From Candidatus Dechloromonas phosphorivorans (GTDB taxonomy: Bacteria; Pseudomonadota; Gammaproteobacteria; Burkholderiales; Rhodocyclaceae), in contig JADKBR010000015.1 in NCBI GenBank assembly GCA_016714975.1, forward strand, positions 62,001 to 126,000: a stretch of 64,000 bases of DNA, in the 5' to 3' direction. This document shows positions 8,453 to 17,832 of the stretch, one piece after another; position 1 is the first letter of the stretch, and every line of letters starts with the position of its first letter. The position numbers were made by a program, and so were the translations under genes. The notes below the pieces were generated by a model. The model was given only the letters and a program-made list of their open reading frames with translations. It did no database searches and had not been told where the DNA came from.

Positions 8453-10321
8453 CTATCCGTCCAGCTTGTCACCCTCAGGCTGCGCCTCCAGCCAGACATG
8501 CCCACCACGCCGGTTGTACTTGATGGCGTTGGAAAGCAAATTGAGCACCACTTGCTTGACGCGCGTGCCATCTGCCATCAAGGCCAGATCATTCATGCTG
8601 CCCATGCTCAGGGTGATCTCTTGCTGATCGGCCAGCGGCTGCACCAAGGCCACCGCCTCCGCGCACAACGCGCTCACCTCAAGCTGCTCCGGCAGCAAGG
8701 TCACGCGCCCGGATTCAACCTGCTCCAGATCCAGCACATCGTTGATCAGGTGCAGCAGGTGCTTGCCGGCACGCAAGATCTCCTGCACGTGCGCCCTGGA
8801 ACGAGGCGACCCTGTAGCGTCCATGTCAATGAGTTGCGCAAAGCCGAGGATGGCATTCATGGGTGTGCGCAACTCATGGCTCATGCGCGAGAGGAACTCG
8901 CTCTTGGCCTGGCTGGCGCTTTCCGATGCGTCACGCGCCTCCACCAGTTGCCGCGAGCGCTCGTGCACGATCTTTTCCAGTTCATCGCCATGTCGAGCCA
9001 GAGCTTGCTCCACCAGCTTGCGATCGGTGACATCGCGCGAGAGCACGATGAAGTGATCACGCTGCCCGCCACTCATGCGCTTGCGCGCGACGGACAACTC
9101 GAACCAACGCGGCCCGGATGGCAAATCCAGGCTGATCTGCGTGTTGAAAGCGGCGCCATGTTCGGCGGCCTCGTGCAAGGCCTGCATCACGCCATCAGCG
9201 GCCTCGACAGGCATGACCTCCTGCACGCGCCGGCCCAGTAGTTGCGCAGGCGGCATCACCAACAGCTCAGCCCGGCTAGCCCGAACATCCACATACCGGC
9301 CATCCAGATCCAGCTCGAACATCAGATCGGGAATGGCTTCCAGCGTGGCATGCAATTGCGCCAGTGTCTGCTCGGCATCGTGCTTGGCCTGCGTCAATTG
9401 CCGCAAGGACACCGACAGCTCGCTGGTACGCAACGCCACACGCCTGCGCAAGGCAATGTTCCACATGCCCAGCAACAAGGCCACGGCACCGATGCCCAGC
9501 AAGGTATAGGCGCCATAGCGCAGATAGGCCGGCACGCCAGCCACCTCGACGGCCGAGCCCAGCCACCGGTCGCGCACTTCTCGCATCTCGGCACTGGAGA
9601 TACGCGCAAAGCCATCTTGAACCAGCTTGTGCGTGAGCACATCGCCCTTGCGCACAGCCCAGTGGAATTGCCCGATGAACAAGGGCGGAGAAGAGCGGAA
9701 CTGGTGTTCCAGCTGCTTGAGCACCAGGAAGTAGGTGGCGGGCGGTTTGTCTTCGCAGAACACGCGCACCTCGCCCACCGCCGCCGCATCGATCACGGCT
9801 TCATAGCTGGGGTACTTGCGAAAGGATTGCAAGCCCTGGCTGACGAGGTAGTCCACGCAGGCGTCGCCCTCCTTCACGCCAATGGTGAAGCCTTTGAGCG
9901 ACTCGGCATTGGCAATGCCCGCGATGCTTTCGTGAAAGAAGATGGGGACTTCGATGTCGCTGTATGCGGGGCCGAAGTCATAGGTCGCCTTGCGCTGAGG
10001 TGTCTCGAAAAGGGTATCGATGACATCGGCCTGACCGGACAGAATCTGCGCCTGCGCCTTGGCCCAATCCATACCGACCAGATTGACCTGGATACCCGTG
10101 CGCGCGGCCCACAGGTCCCAGACATCCTTGCGCAGGCCTTGCAGGCGCCCCGCGTGATCCCGGAACATATAGGGCGGGTAGTTGTCATCCACGACAACCG
10201 TGATGCGACCAGGCGTGGCCTGCTGCGCATGGGCAGACAGGCTCAGCCCGAGAAACAGACACCACAGCCACGCCATCATGCGGCGCAGCTTGCGCCACAG
10301 GCCAGATTCACAGACTGACAT
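8453..10321 (-). pseudogene. Periplasmic-sensor PAS histidine kinase, truncated by IS91
   Basis: Start at ATG 10321 with AGGGGAAG upstream. Order of domains: signal peptide, periplasmic solute-binding domain (family 3 type, ITVVVDDNYPPYMFRD), membrane helix (YGAYTLLGIGAVALLLGMW), PAS domain, coiled linker and HisKA with the phosphorylated His in FLSRMSHELRTPMNAI. The ATPase domain is cut just after the N box (VLNLLSNAIKYNRRGG), and the last residues and stop come from the IS91 end. Without the G boxes it cannot phosphorylate itself. It probably sensed a small solute in the periplasm. Confidence 0.85.
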
Positions 10322-10441
10322 CCGAATGCTTCCCCTTTTGGGCTGCTCGGACAAGGTACGTGTCCGATAAGCTTTATGGAGCGCATTATCGCGTGAGCCG
10401 GGCATGGTGGATGCCTTTGCTCACGCACTCATCACATCAGC

Positions 10442-11215
10442 TCAGCACTTCGAAAAGTCAGGCTTGCGCTTTTCCATCACGGCGCTGATCGCTTCCTTGG
10501 CGGCCGGGCCTTGCAGCAAGGCGCCAAAGTGCTTGAGCTCTTCGGTCATCACGGGCGCCAGTTGCGTCTGCGCCATCTTCATCAGCGACTTGGTCACACG
10601 CAGCGAGGCAGCGGGCTTGGCGGCCAGCTTGGCGGCTTGTGACTGCGCATAGGCATTGACCTCATGCGGTGGCACGATGCGGTTGATCAGGCCCATTTCC
10701 AGCGCCTCTTCAGCGTAGAAGGCCTCGCCCAGCATCAGCTTTTCAGCGGCCTTGGGGTAGCCCACGATCTGCGGCAGCAGCAGGCTGGCGCCGGCTTCAG
10801 GGCACAGGCCCAGGTTCACGAAAGGCAGGCTGAAGGCGGCGTTGTCACCGGCGTAGACCAGGTCGCAGTGCAGCAGCAGCGTGGTGCCAATGCCCACGGC
10901 CGGGCCGGCCACAGCCGCCACGATGGGCTTGGGGAAGTCGCGGATGGCGTTGAGGAAGCGCACCACGGGTGGCACTTCGGCGCCAGGCTTGCTGATGGGC
11001 GGGTTGTTCAGGAAGTCGGCCAGGTCGTTGCCAGCCGTGAAGATCTCGACGGCGCCCTGGATCACGGCCACGCGCACGCTGTCGTCAGCGGTGGCGGCTT
11101 CCAGCTCCTCAGCCAGGCGGGTGTACATCGCCGTGGTGATGGCGTTTTTCTTGTCCAGACGGTTGAAGGTCAGTGTCAATACACCAGCTTCACGGTGCTG
11201 CAGGATCTCGCTCAT
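10442..11215 (-). CDS. Enoyl-CoA hydratase/isomerase family protein
   Basis: 257 residues, full family length. The crotonase fold is clear: FNRLDKKNAIT near the start, the oxyanion-hole segment AGNDLADF, GPAVGIGTTLLLHCDLVYA, and an acidic catalytic candidate in LCPEAGASLLLP. Such enzymes hydrate or isomerise enoyl-CoA esters in fatty-acid or aromatic degradation. Substrate cannot be told from sequence. It stands alone, 120 bp after the sensor-kinase start on the same strand. Confidence 0.88.
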   Translation of the reverse strand: MSEILQHREAGVLTLTFNRLDKKNAITTAMYTRLAEELEAATADDSVRVAVIQGAVEIFTAGNDLADFLNNPPISKPGAEVPPVVRFLNAIRDFPKPIVAAVAGPAVGIGTTLLLHCDLVYAGDNAAFSLPFVNLGLCPEAGASLLLPQIVGYPKAAEKLMLGEAFYAEEALEMGLINRIVPPHEVNAYAQSQAAKLAAKPAASLRVTKSLMKMAQTQLAPVMTEELKHFGALLQGPAAKEAISAVMEKRKPDFSKC

Positions 11216-11325
11216 GGCCCTATGTCTCCAGGATCAACCAAGTTTTCGGGGAGCCTGAATTAGACGCCACTTTCGGGTGGTTTGCACGACAGCCGCACGC
11301 AAGCTTTGGCGACAAAAAGCGCAAA

Positions 11326-11344
11326 GGCCCGGCATGACCGGGCC
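11326..11344 (-). terminator. Terminator of the pectinacetylesterase-like gene
   Basis: GGCCCGG-CATGA-CCGGGCC forms a 7-bp GC stem 19 bp after the stop of the minus-strand gene. On the minus strand it is followed by T-rich sequence (TTTGCGCTTTTTG). Confidence 0.6.
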
Positions 11345-11363
11345 CATTCGGTGCATCCAGACT

Positions 11364-12692
11364 TCAGATGCCGAAAAGTGCGTAGAAGGCGGTGTTGATC
11401 CAGCTGATCAGGGCGATGCCGCTCGGGTTGGGCGTGGTGCGCTGGGTTTCGTAGGCGCGGATCAGCGGCTGGTTCGGGTCCAGCAGGTTATCGACGAACA
11501 CGCCCAGATCGGCCAGATTGGCCTCCTTGATGCCCGTGCCGGCAAACGAGGCCGTGGTCAGCGTGTGTGCCTTGATGAAGTCGCGGCCATAGGGGATGTA
11601 GTAGCCCGTGTTGGCATACGGCTTCATGGCATCCACCCAGGAGCCTATCTCCTTGACCCACTTGGTCTTGAGCAGCGCATCGCGCTTGGCGCCTGCGGGC
11701 ACGGCGGCGATCTCGGGGTAGAACTTCGTGTAAGAGAAGGACGAGAACACGGCGTCTGCCTGGAACACCGCATAGCCCAGACGATCCTGCGGGAAGACCT
11801 TGGCCAGACCAGTGGTGAGGCTGCCGAGGTTGTCCACCGTGCCGGCCGTCGGGAAGGTCGCGATCATGCGCGAAGCCAGGCCGTTGTCACCATCCAGGCC
11901 CCAGGCCACGCGGATCTTGTTGTGCAGCAGCACGGAAGGCGCCTCCTCAGGCGAGGCATTGCGGTCCACCTGGAACAGCGGGCCCGAATCCGCCAGCATC
12001 GCCGACTGTTTGGGCTGATCGGCCAGACGGATCAGGCCGTACATGGCCGTCGCGCCCACGCCGCCCGCCGAGAAGCCCGTGACCAGCAACTTATCCTGCT
12101 TGGGCAGATAGCGCCCCACCCAGTTCGCCACGGCCTCGCCGTTCTTGAAACCACGGTGGTAATACGTGATGGGGTTGGCCGGATCGGCATCGCCGTAAGT
12201 GGCCACCTTGTTGCCGGTGTGCACGTCGCCCGTGCAGTAGGGCACGTAGACGATGTTCCAACTCTGGGTCTGCACCTTCTGCAAAGGATGGGTGCGCGAG
12301 GTGAACGGCGTGATCAGGCCGCCCAGCGCCAGGCCGGTGCTCATGTAGTTGGTGGGGATGCCGTTGTAGTTGGTGGCACCCAGCAAGCCGCCCTTCATCT
12401 GGCAAGCGTTCTGCTCCCAGCAAGCGCCACCGCCTTCGAACATGATCACGGTCTTCTTCGCATTGGCCGCATTGGTGGTGCGGTTGACGAAGAAGCGATA
12501 GGGCGAGCCATTGCCGCAACTGGCACCGGATGAAGCCGGGGCCTCGATGGCCTCCCACTTGTTGAAGGTGGTGGGTGCCGGGCCGACGTTGCCGGTGGTA
12601 TTGGGCACCCAAGGTGCGGCAGCAGACCAGGCTGAGGAGGCAACAACGAGGGTCAGGACGCTCAAGGCGCCGTGCACGATCTGGCGGGGCAT
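11364..12692 (-). CDS. Secreted pectinacetylesterase-family hydrolase
   Basis: 442 residues with an N-terminal signal peptide (GALSVLTLVVASSAWSAAA). Motifs of the pectinacetylesterase/NOTUM-like group are visible: IMFEGGGACW near residue 80, the nucleophile elbow VTGFSAGGVGATAMYG (GxSxG) and an acidic ADSGPLFQ segment. The fold is an alpha/beta hydrolase exported to the periplasm or outside, where it would deacetylate a polysaccharide or other ester. The real substrate in bacteria is usually unknown. The start at 12692 gives the signal peptide directly. Confidence 0.75.
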   Translation of the reverse strand: MPRQIVHGALSVLTLVVASSAWSAAAPWVPNTTGNVGPAPTTFNKWEAIEAPASSGASCGNGSPYRFFVNRTTNAANAKKTVIMFEGGGACWEQNACQMKGGLLGATNYNGIPTNYMSTGLALGGLITPFTSRTHPLQKVQTQSWNIVYVPYCTGDVHTGNKVATYGDADPANPITYYHRGFKNGEAVANWVGRYLPKQDKLLVTGFSAGGVGATAMYGLIRLADQPKQSAMLADSGPLFQVDRNASPEEAPSVLLHNKIRVAWGLDGDNGLASRMIATFPTAGTVDNLGSLTTGLAKVFPQDRLGYAVFQADAVFSSFSYTKFYPEIAAVPAGAKRDALLKTKWVKEIGSWVDAMKPYANTGYYIPYGRDFIKAHTLTTASFAGTGIKEANLADLGVFVDNLLDPNQPLIRAYETQRTTPNPSGIALISWINTAFYALFGI

Positions 12693-12854
12693 GACAGTCT
12701 CCGAGGCGGACACGCCAGCGCCTGGGCAAGGCAGAACAGGGCGTCTCTTCCAATTGATTTGCCCCACATTCTGGCGAGTCGATTAACGCGCCACATCGGT
12801 GCAAACGTCATAGCCTGATCAGGGGGCGCGTTTACACCGAGTCGTTGCGCCGAG

Positions 12855-13886
12855 TCATCGAATGCCGCGTGATCGCCAGGCCTGGGGCGTATCGGCCGTC
12901 CACCGCTTGAAGGCCTTGGTGAAGGCACTCTGGTCGCTGTAGCCCAGCATCATCGCCACCTCGCAGACTGACAAGGCGGGGTCCCGCAGATACTGCCTGG
13001 CGAGTTGCTCGCGTGTGCGATCCAGCAGCATCTGCCAGGTCAGGCCGTGATCGCCCAACCTGCGCTGCAAGGTGCGTGCGGACTGGTTCATCATCTGCGC
13101 CAGCCGGTGCACGGACACCCCGCCCTCCGGCAGCACGCGCAGCAAGAGGCGCTGCACGGCCTGGTCAAAATCCCCCGGCTCGGGCAAGGCACGCAACAGG
13201 GCTTCAGCCTGGCCGTCCAGCAGCACGCGCAAACCGGGCTCCGGGTGCCGCATGGGGATCTGCATGTAAGGCACGGGGATCCGCACCCGGGTGTGGCTGT
13301 CGCCGAAGGCTACCGGGCAGGCGAAGAAGGCTTCGTAACGCTGGCGCAGATCCGGTGCCGCTTCATGAACAAAGCTGATCTGCAATGGCCTGGGTGGATC
13401 GTCCACCTGGCGGCTCATGAAGGTCACCAAGGCGCCGATGGAGACCTCGTTGAACATCGGCCCCTGCTCTGCTGGCGGCCAGGCGATCTCGACCTCATCG
13501 CCCTGCCAGCTCACCTGGGCCAGATTGGCGCCGTAGAACAGGCGCTCATAAGCCAGATAGACGCGCATGGCCTCGCCCAGGTTGTCGGACGCCGCCACCA
13601 GATAGCCCAGCACGCCCAGGTGACGTGGCTGCACACCCGCCCCGATCTGCAAGCCCAGAGCCAGCTCGCCCGGCCGCAAGGCCGCCGCCTGAGCCAGGGC
13701 ATCACGCCACACTGGCAAGGGCACCGCATCATCGAGCGCAAAGCGGGCCAGTTGGGCTCGCAACCTGGGTGCGGCCAGGCTTTCGCGGTCCAGCCAATCG
13801 GTCAGCAGCCCAGTCCAGGCGCCGGTCACCCTCATCAAGCCATTCACATCCGGTACTCCACTGCCTGCTGTGGCAGTTGGCGGCAT
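12855..13886 (-). CDS. AraC-family transcriptional regulator
   Basis: About 343 residues from ATG 13886; an in-frame GTG or TTG lies just upstream. The N-terminal two thirds match the arabinose-binding-like domain of OruR/ArgR-type regulators (PRHLGVLGYLVAASDNLGEA). The C-terminal part is a double helix-turn-helix (VHRLAQMMNQSARTLQRRL; VCEVAMMLGYSDQSAFTKAF). It is divergent from the FAD oxidase gene, so that gene is its likely target, probably in response to a lipid or amine ligand. Confidence 0.88.
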   Translation of the reverse strand: MPPTATAGSGVPDVNGLMRVTGAWTGLLTDWLDRESLAAPRLRAQLARFALDDAVPLPVWRDALAQAAALRPGELALGLQIGAGVQPRHLGVLGYLVAASDNLGEAMRVYLAYERLFYGANLAQVSWQGDEVEIAWPPAEQGPMFNEVSIGALVTFMSRQVDDPPRPLQISFVHEAAPDLRQRYEAFFACPVAFGDSHTRVRIPVPYMQIPMRHPEPGLRVLLDGQAEALLRALPEPGDFDQAVQRLLLRVLPEGGVSVHRLAQMMNQSARTLQRRLGDHGLTWQMLLDRTREQLARQYLRDPALSVCEVAMMLGYSDQSAFTKAFKRWTADTPQAWRSRGIR

Positions 13887-14006
13887 TGTCACCAATTATC
13901 GAAAAGATGGCGCGAATTAACTATCGATAAAAGGCAAGCCTGCCTACAGTGACCTTCACCGAGCAGACAAATCACAGCCAGACCTTCAAAGCAAAGGACC
14001 CGCCCG
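13887..14006. promoter_or_regulatory. Divergent promoter region, AraC regulator and FAD oxidase
   Basis: 120 bp between divergent genes, AT-rich compared with its surroundings. Two copies of TATCGA(A/T)AA-like sequence start at 13897 and 13922, about 25 bp apart, and could be the regulator's sites. This is a pattern seen by eye; no promoter hexamers are certain. Confidence 0.4.
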
Positions 14007-15683
14007 ATGAACGCCACGCTTTCACGCCGCCCACTTCGCCGCTTCTGGGGTTGGGGCGCAGCATCCGAACAGTTGACGCAGGAAGAGACCGCCCGCATCT
14101 CGATGATGGTGCAGATGCTGGGCGGGCAGATCACGGATCGACCCGAACCACAGGTTGGCGACTTCACGCTGCCCGCGCCGCGCATCGCACCACCTGCGGC
14201 CTTGTCAGCCATGTTCACCGACAGCCCGCTGGATCGACTCAATCACGCCATGGGCAAGAGCTACGCCGACCTGGCTCGCATGTGGTTGCGCCAGGTGCCC
14301 CATGTGCCTGACTGGGTGGCCTACCCCGACGACGAACAGGCCGTGATCGACATCCTGGACTGGGCCTCGCGCCACAACGTGGCCGTGATCCCCTATGGCG
14401 GCGGCTCCAGCGTGTGTGGTGGCGTGGAAGCGGCCGTGGGCGCGAGTTATGCCGCCGCCGTGTCGCTTGACATGGAACGCCTGAACCGCGTGCTGGAGGT
14501 TGACCCCACCAGCCGCGCCGCCCGCATCCAGGCCGGCGCGCTGGGCCCTGAACTGGAAGCGCAACTCAAGCCACATGGCTACACCTTGCGCCACTACCCG
14601 CAGAGCTTCGAGTTCTCGACGCTGGGTGGCTGGATCGTGACCCGAGCGGGCGGCCACTACGCCACGCTGATGACGCACATCGATGATCTGGTCGAGAGCA
14701 CCCGCATGGTCACGCCTTCGGGCGTGTGTGCCTCTCGCCGTCTGCCCGCATCAGGTGCCGGCCCTTCGCAAGATCGCCTGGTGCTGGGCTCGGAAGGCAC
14801 GATGGGCGTGGTCACCGAAGCCTGGATGCGCCTGCAGGAGCGCCCCCGATTCCGCGCCAATGCCTCGGTGCGCTTCACGGACTACAAACAAGGCGTGCAA
14901 TGCGTGCGGGCCCTGGCGCAGTCTGGCCTGTATCCCAGCAACTGCCGCCTGCTCGACCCGATGGAGACCGTGTTCTCCGGCGTAGGTGATGGCACCGCAG
15001 CCGTGCTGGTGCTGGCATTCGAGTCAGCGGATCACCCGATGAATGAATGGATGCGCCGCGCGCTGGAACTGGTCAGCAGCTACGGCGGCAGCTATGACGC
15101 CGAATCGGTCGAACGCTCGATGCGCGATGAAGGTGGAGAAGAGCACCGCAGCGGCACCGCTGGCGTCTGGCGACAGGCCTTCCTGCGCATGCCCTACTGG
15201 CGCGACCCGGCTGTGGGCAACGGCCTCATCATGGACACCTTCGAGACCGCCACCACCTGGGACAAGTTCGAGGCCTTCTACAAAGGCGTTCGCAAGGATG
15301 TGGCGCAGGCCGTGCAGCAAGCCACCGGCCACCCGGCTTTCGTGTCCTGCCGCTTCACACACATCTACCCGGATGGCCCTGCGCCCTACTTCACCATCGC
15401 GGCCTTGGGCAGCGCGCGCGGCGATGTGGCATCCGCTCTGGCCGCCTGGCGCGAGATCAAGCAGGCCGCCAACGAAGCCGTGATCAAACACGGCGGCACC
15501 ATCACCCACCACCACGCCGTGGGGCGCGACCACAGGCCAGGCTATGAGCAGGAAACGCCCGCGCTGTACCGCCAGATGCTGCAAGCCGCCAAGGCCAGCG
15601 TGGACCCGCAAGGCATCCTCAACCCGGGCGTGCTGATCGACCCGCGCGATCGGCAGGTTGGCATCACAGGCGCCTTGGGTTGA
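14007..15683 (+). CDS. FAD-binding oxidase, alkyl-DHAP synthase-like
   Basis: 558 residues. A PCMH-type FAD-binding domain (VIPYGGGSSVCGGVEA; FEFSTLGGWIVTRAGGHYATL) is followed by the FAD-oxidase C-terminal domain with GGTITHHHAVGRDHRPGYEQE, the histidine-rich signature of alkyldihydroxyacetonephosphate synthases. Bacterial members are often annotated as AGPS or glycolate-oxidase-like without proof of ether-lipid synthesis. The gene is divergent from the AraC regulator and convergent with the following hydrolase gene. Confidence 0.85.
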   Translation: MNATLSRRPLRRFWGWGAASEQLTQEETARISMMVQMLGGQITDRPEPQVGDFTLPAPRIAPPAALSAMFTDSPLDRLNHAMGKSYADLARMWLRQVPHVPDWVAYPDDEQAVIDILDWASRHNVAVIPYGGGSSVCGGVEAAVGASYAAAVSLDMERLNRVLEVDPTSRAARIQAGALGPELEAQLKPHGYTLRHYPQSFEFSTLGGWIVTRAGGHYATLMTHIDDLVESTRMVTPSGVCASRRLPASGAGPSQDRLVLGSEGTMGVVTEAWMRLQERPRFRANASVRFTDYKQGVQCVRALAQSGLYPSNCRLLDPMETVFSGVGDGTAAVLVLAFESADHPMNEWMRRALELVSSYGGSYDAESVERSMRDEGGEEHRSGTAGVWRQAFLRMPYWRDPAVGNGLIMDTFETATTWDKFEAFYKGVRKDVAQAVQQATGHPAFVSCRFTHIYPDGPAPYFTIAALGSARGDVASALAAWREIKQAANEAVIKHGGTITHHHAVGRDHRPGYEQETPALYRQMLQAAKASVDPQGILNPGVLIDPRDRQVGITGALG

Positions 15684-15701
15684 GGCCGAGGCTGCGCACC
15701 A

Positions 15702-16337
15702 TCAGGCGGGCGACAAGCCCAGCCAGGGCAAGCTCAGGGCCCAGCCACGTGGCCCGGTCTTGGCATGAAAGAAGTTGAAGTGCCCGACAGCACGCAAGCC
15801 TTGCTGCTCGGGGCGCAACACTTTGAGATCCACCTGCGTGCCCGTGTAATGGCTGTGCATGGCTTTGACGCCACGCGGGCTGGCCATCGTGTCATCGGTG
15901 AACACCACCGCCGTGATGGGCAACTTCACGCTGTCATAGGCCTGCCGCACGGCCTCGCCTTCACTGACGACAAAATCCGGATGACTGCACCAGCGCTTCC
16001 ATTGCGCCACGACGCCGCGCGGCAGATCGTCCACAGTGCGGATACGGCGCCCGGCAAAGTAGCCATGCCGGGCCACGCTCAAGGGCACGATCACATGCCA
16101 GAAGGCACCGATCACATAACGCAGAGGCCGAGCCAGATGCTCGTGATAACCGCTGCCACTGCCCAGCGTGGCCACCCTGTCGATGCGAGGATGCGCGGGC
16201 ATCATGCCGAACAAGATGCCGCCCATGCTGTGACCGAACCAGGTGATGGGCAGACCAGGATGGCGCTGCGCCACCAGTTCCATCACGGCTGGCGCATCGT
16301 GGCGAGCCCAATCCACCAGCTTCGCTTTGTAACCGAC
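15702..16337 (-). pseudogene. Alpha/beta hydrolase, 5' end lost at the Tn3-lpdA-IS91 repeat
   Basis: About 211 residues remain. They include the nucleophile elbow ITWFGHSMGGILFGM (GxSxG), an Asp-containing segment (VVFTDDTMASPRG) and the catalytic His in RAVGHFNFFHA, so only the N-terminal strand and oxyanion region are gone. The frame enters directly from the tnpA fragment at 16338 and has no start codon of its own. The family acts on esters or lipids; the substrate is unknown. Confidence 0.75.
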
Positions 16338-16987
16338 TGAAGGAACTCAAACAGCGCCACCTCTTTGTGCCACGCGGCACCAAAGTGCCCGCAGAAATCG
16401 CTGCGGTGTGCGAAGCCAATGTCGACGTCGCTTTGATCGAAAAGCATTGGGATAGTCTGGTGCACCTGGCAGCCTCGGTCATGAGCGGACATGCCAGTGC
16501 GGTGGCAGCTCTTGCGCGGTTCGGTTCTGCCGCCCAGGGCGATCCAATCTATGAGGCTGGCGTGCAATTGGGGCGGTTGCTGCGTACGGCGTTTTTGGCT
16601 GACTACTTTGTCAAGGACGCTTTCAGGAACGAGTTGCGCCGGGTGCTCAATCGGGGCGAGGCTGTTAACGCCCTCAAGCGCGCCATTTATACCGGCCGGA
16701 TCAGCCCGGCGCAGGCCAAACGTGTCGATGAAATGCAGGCTGTGGCCGATGCGTTGAGCCTGATGGCCAACATCGTGATGGCGTGGAATACCTCACAGAT
16801 GCAGGCGGTCCTGGATCGCTGGTCGAACCGCCGCCAGGTCATTCCACCGGAACTGATCGAGAAGATTGCGCCCACCAGGCTGGAGAGCATCAACTTGCGG
16901 GGTGTGTTTCGCTTCCCGGTTGACCGCTATGCTGACCAAATCCTGCCTTCGCGGCCAAATGCATCGATAACTGGCACCAATGGATGA
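16338..16987 (+). pseudogene. tnpA: Tn3-family transposase fragment, copy 2
   Basis: About 216 C-terminal residues, identical to the end of copy 1 from LKELKQRHLFVPRG onward. The catalytic Glu (NRGEAVNAL) is present but both Asp regions are lost. No function is expected. It is followed at the same distance by the same terminal repeat and lpdA fragment. Confidence 0.88.
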
Positions 16988-17092
16988 AACCGACCACGGT
17001 TTGACGCCACGAATCGCAGATTTGAAAGTGAACAGGAAAGTCAATGAAATCAACGATCTACCAACACCACCTCCGCGCCAGTGCTAGCTTTT

Positions 17093-17130
17093 CGTACCGT
17101 CACTTATTGCACTGAAAACGAGGAGACCCC
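17093..17130 (+). repeat. 38-bp terminal inverted repeat of the Tn3-family element, copy 2
   Basis: Identical to 5959-5996 and in the same position between tnpA and lpdA remnants. Confidence 0.85.
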
Positions 17131-17133
17131 AAC

Positions 17134-17724
17134 GTGGACATCCAGATGCGCACCAATGTGCCGCACATCTTCGCCATCGGCGACATCGTGGGCCAGCCCA
17201 TGCTGGCGCACAAGGCGGTGCACGAGGCGCACGTGGCGGCCGAGGTCATCGCCGGCGAACTGCAGGGCAACAAGGAACTGGCAAGCGCCGCCTTCAACGC
17301 CCGCGTGATCCCGAGCGTGGCCTATACCGACCCCGAAGTGGCCTGGGTGGGTCTGACCGAGGACCAGGCCAAGGCGCAGGGCATCAAGGTCAAGAAGGGC
17401 CTGTTCCCCTGGGCGGCCAGCGGCCGCGCCATCGCCAACGGCCGTGACGAGGGCTTTACCAAGCTGCTGTTCGACGACAGCCCCGAAGCAGGATCAGGAG
17501 ACGGCCATGCTGGCCGGGGCCACGGCAAGATCCTGGGCGGCGGCATGGTCGGCACGCATGCGGGCGACATGATCGGCGAGATCGCCCTGGCCATCGAGAT
17601 GGGTGCGGACGCTGTCGACATCGGCAAGACCATCCACCCGCATCCGACGCTGGGCGAGAGCATCGGCATGGCGGCGGAAGTGGCGCATGGCAGCTGCACG
17701 GATGTGCCGCCTGCGCGCAAGTAA
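17134..17724 (+). pseudogene. lpdA: lpdA 3' fragment, copy 2
   Basis: 196 residues, the same fragment as copy 1 with its catalytic HPHPT motif but without the N-terminal two thirds. It keeps the conserved His in KAVHEAHVAAE that is Pro in copy 1, so the substitution arose in copy 1 or is a base error there. The terminator stem follows. Confidence 0.85.
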
Positions 17725-17811
17725 GTCCGCAGCCAAGCTACCCTGACAAGGCCCGAACTGGCGACGGTTCGGGCCTTGTGCTTTGCGTACCCAAACAATC
17801 GCCGCAGAATA

Positions 17812-17827
17812 CTGTGCATTTGTACAG
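17812..17827 (+). promoter_or_regulatory. LexA (SOS) box in front of IS91-like transposase, copy 2
   Basis: Same CTGT-N8-ACAG palindrome as at 6679-6694, again ending five bases before the transposase ATG (17833). Confidence 0.7.
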
Positions 17828-17832
17828 TATTC

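Larger units (their letters stand above)
6644..8460 (+). mobile_element. IS91-family element, copy 1
   Basis: The unit holds one HUH transposase gene and ends at CTTGGCCTCATGCGG...CCTATCCGT, a terminus shared by all three copies (8460, 19567, 25452). I take this as the oriIS end, downstream of the transposase as in IS91. The upstream end (terIS) is not clear because the sequence runs without a break into the lpdA fragment. No target duplication is expected for this family. The last 430 bp differ clearly from copies 2 and 3. The insertion cuts the sensor-kinase gene on its right. Confidence 0.75.
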
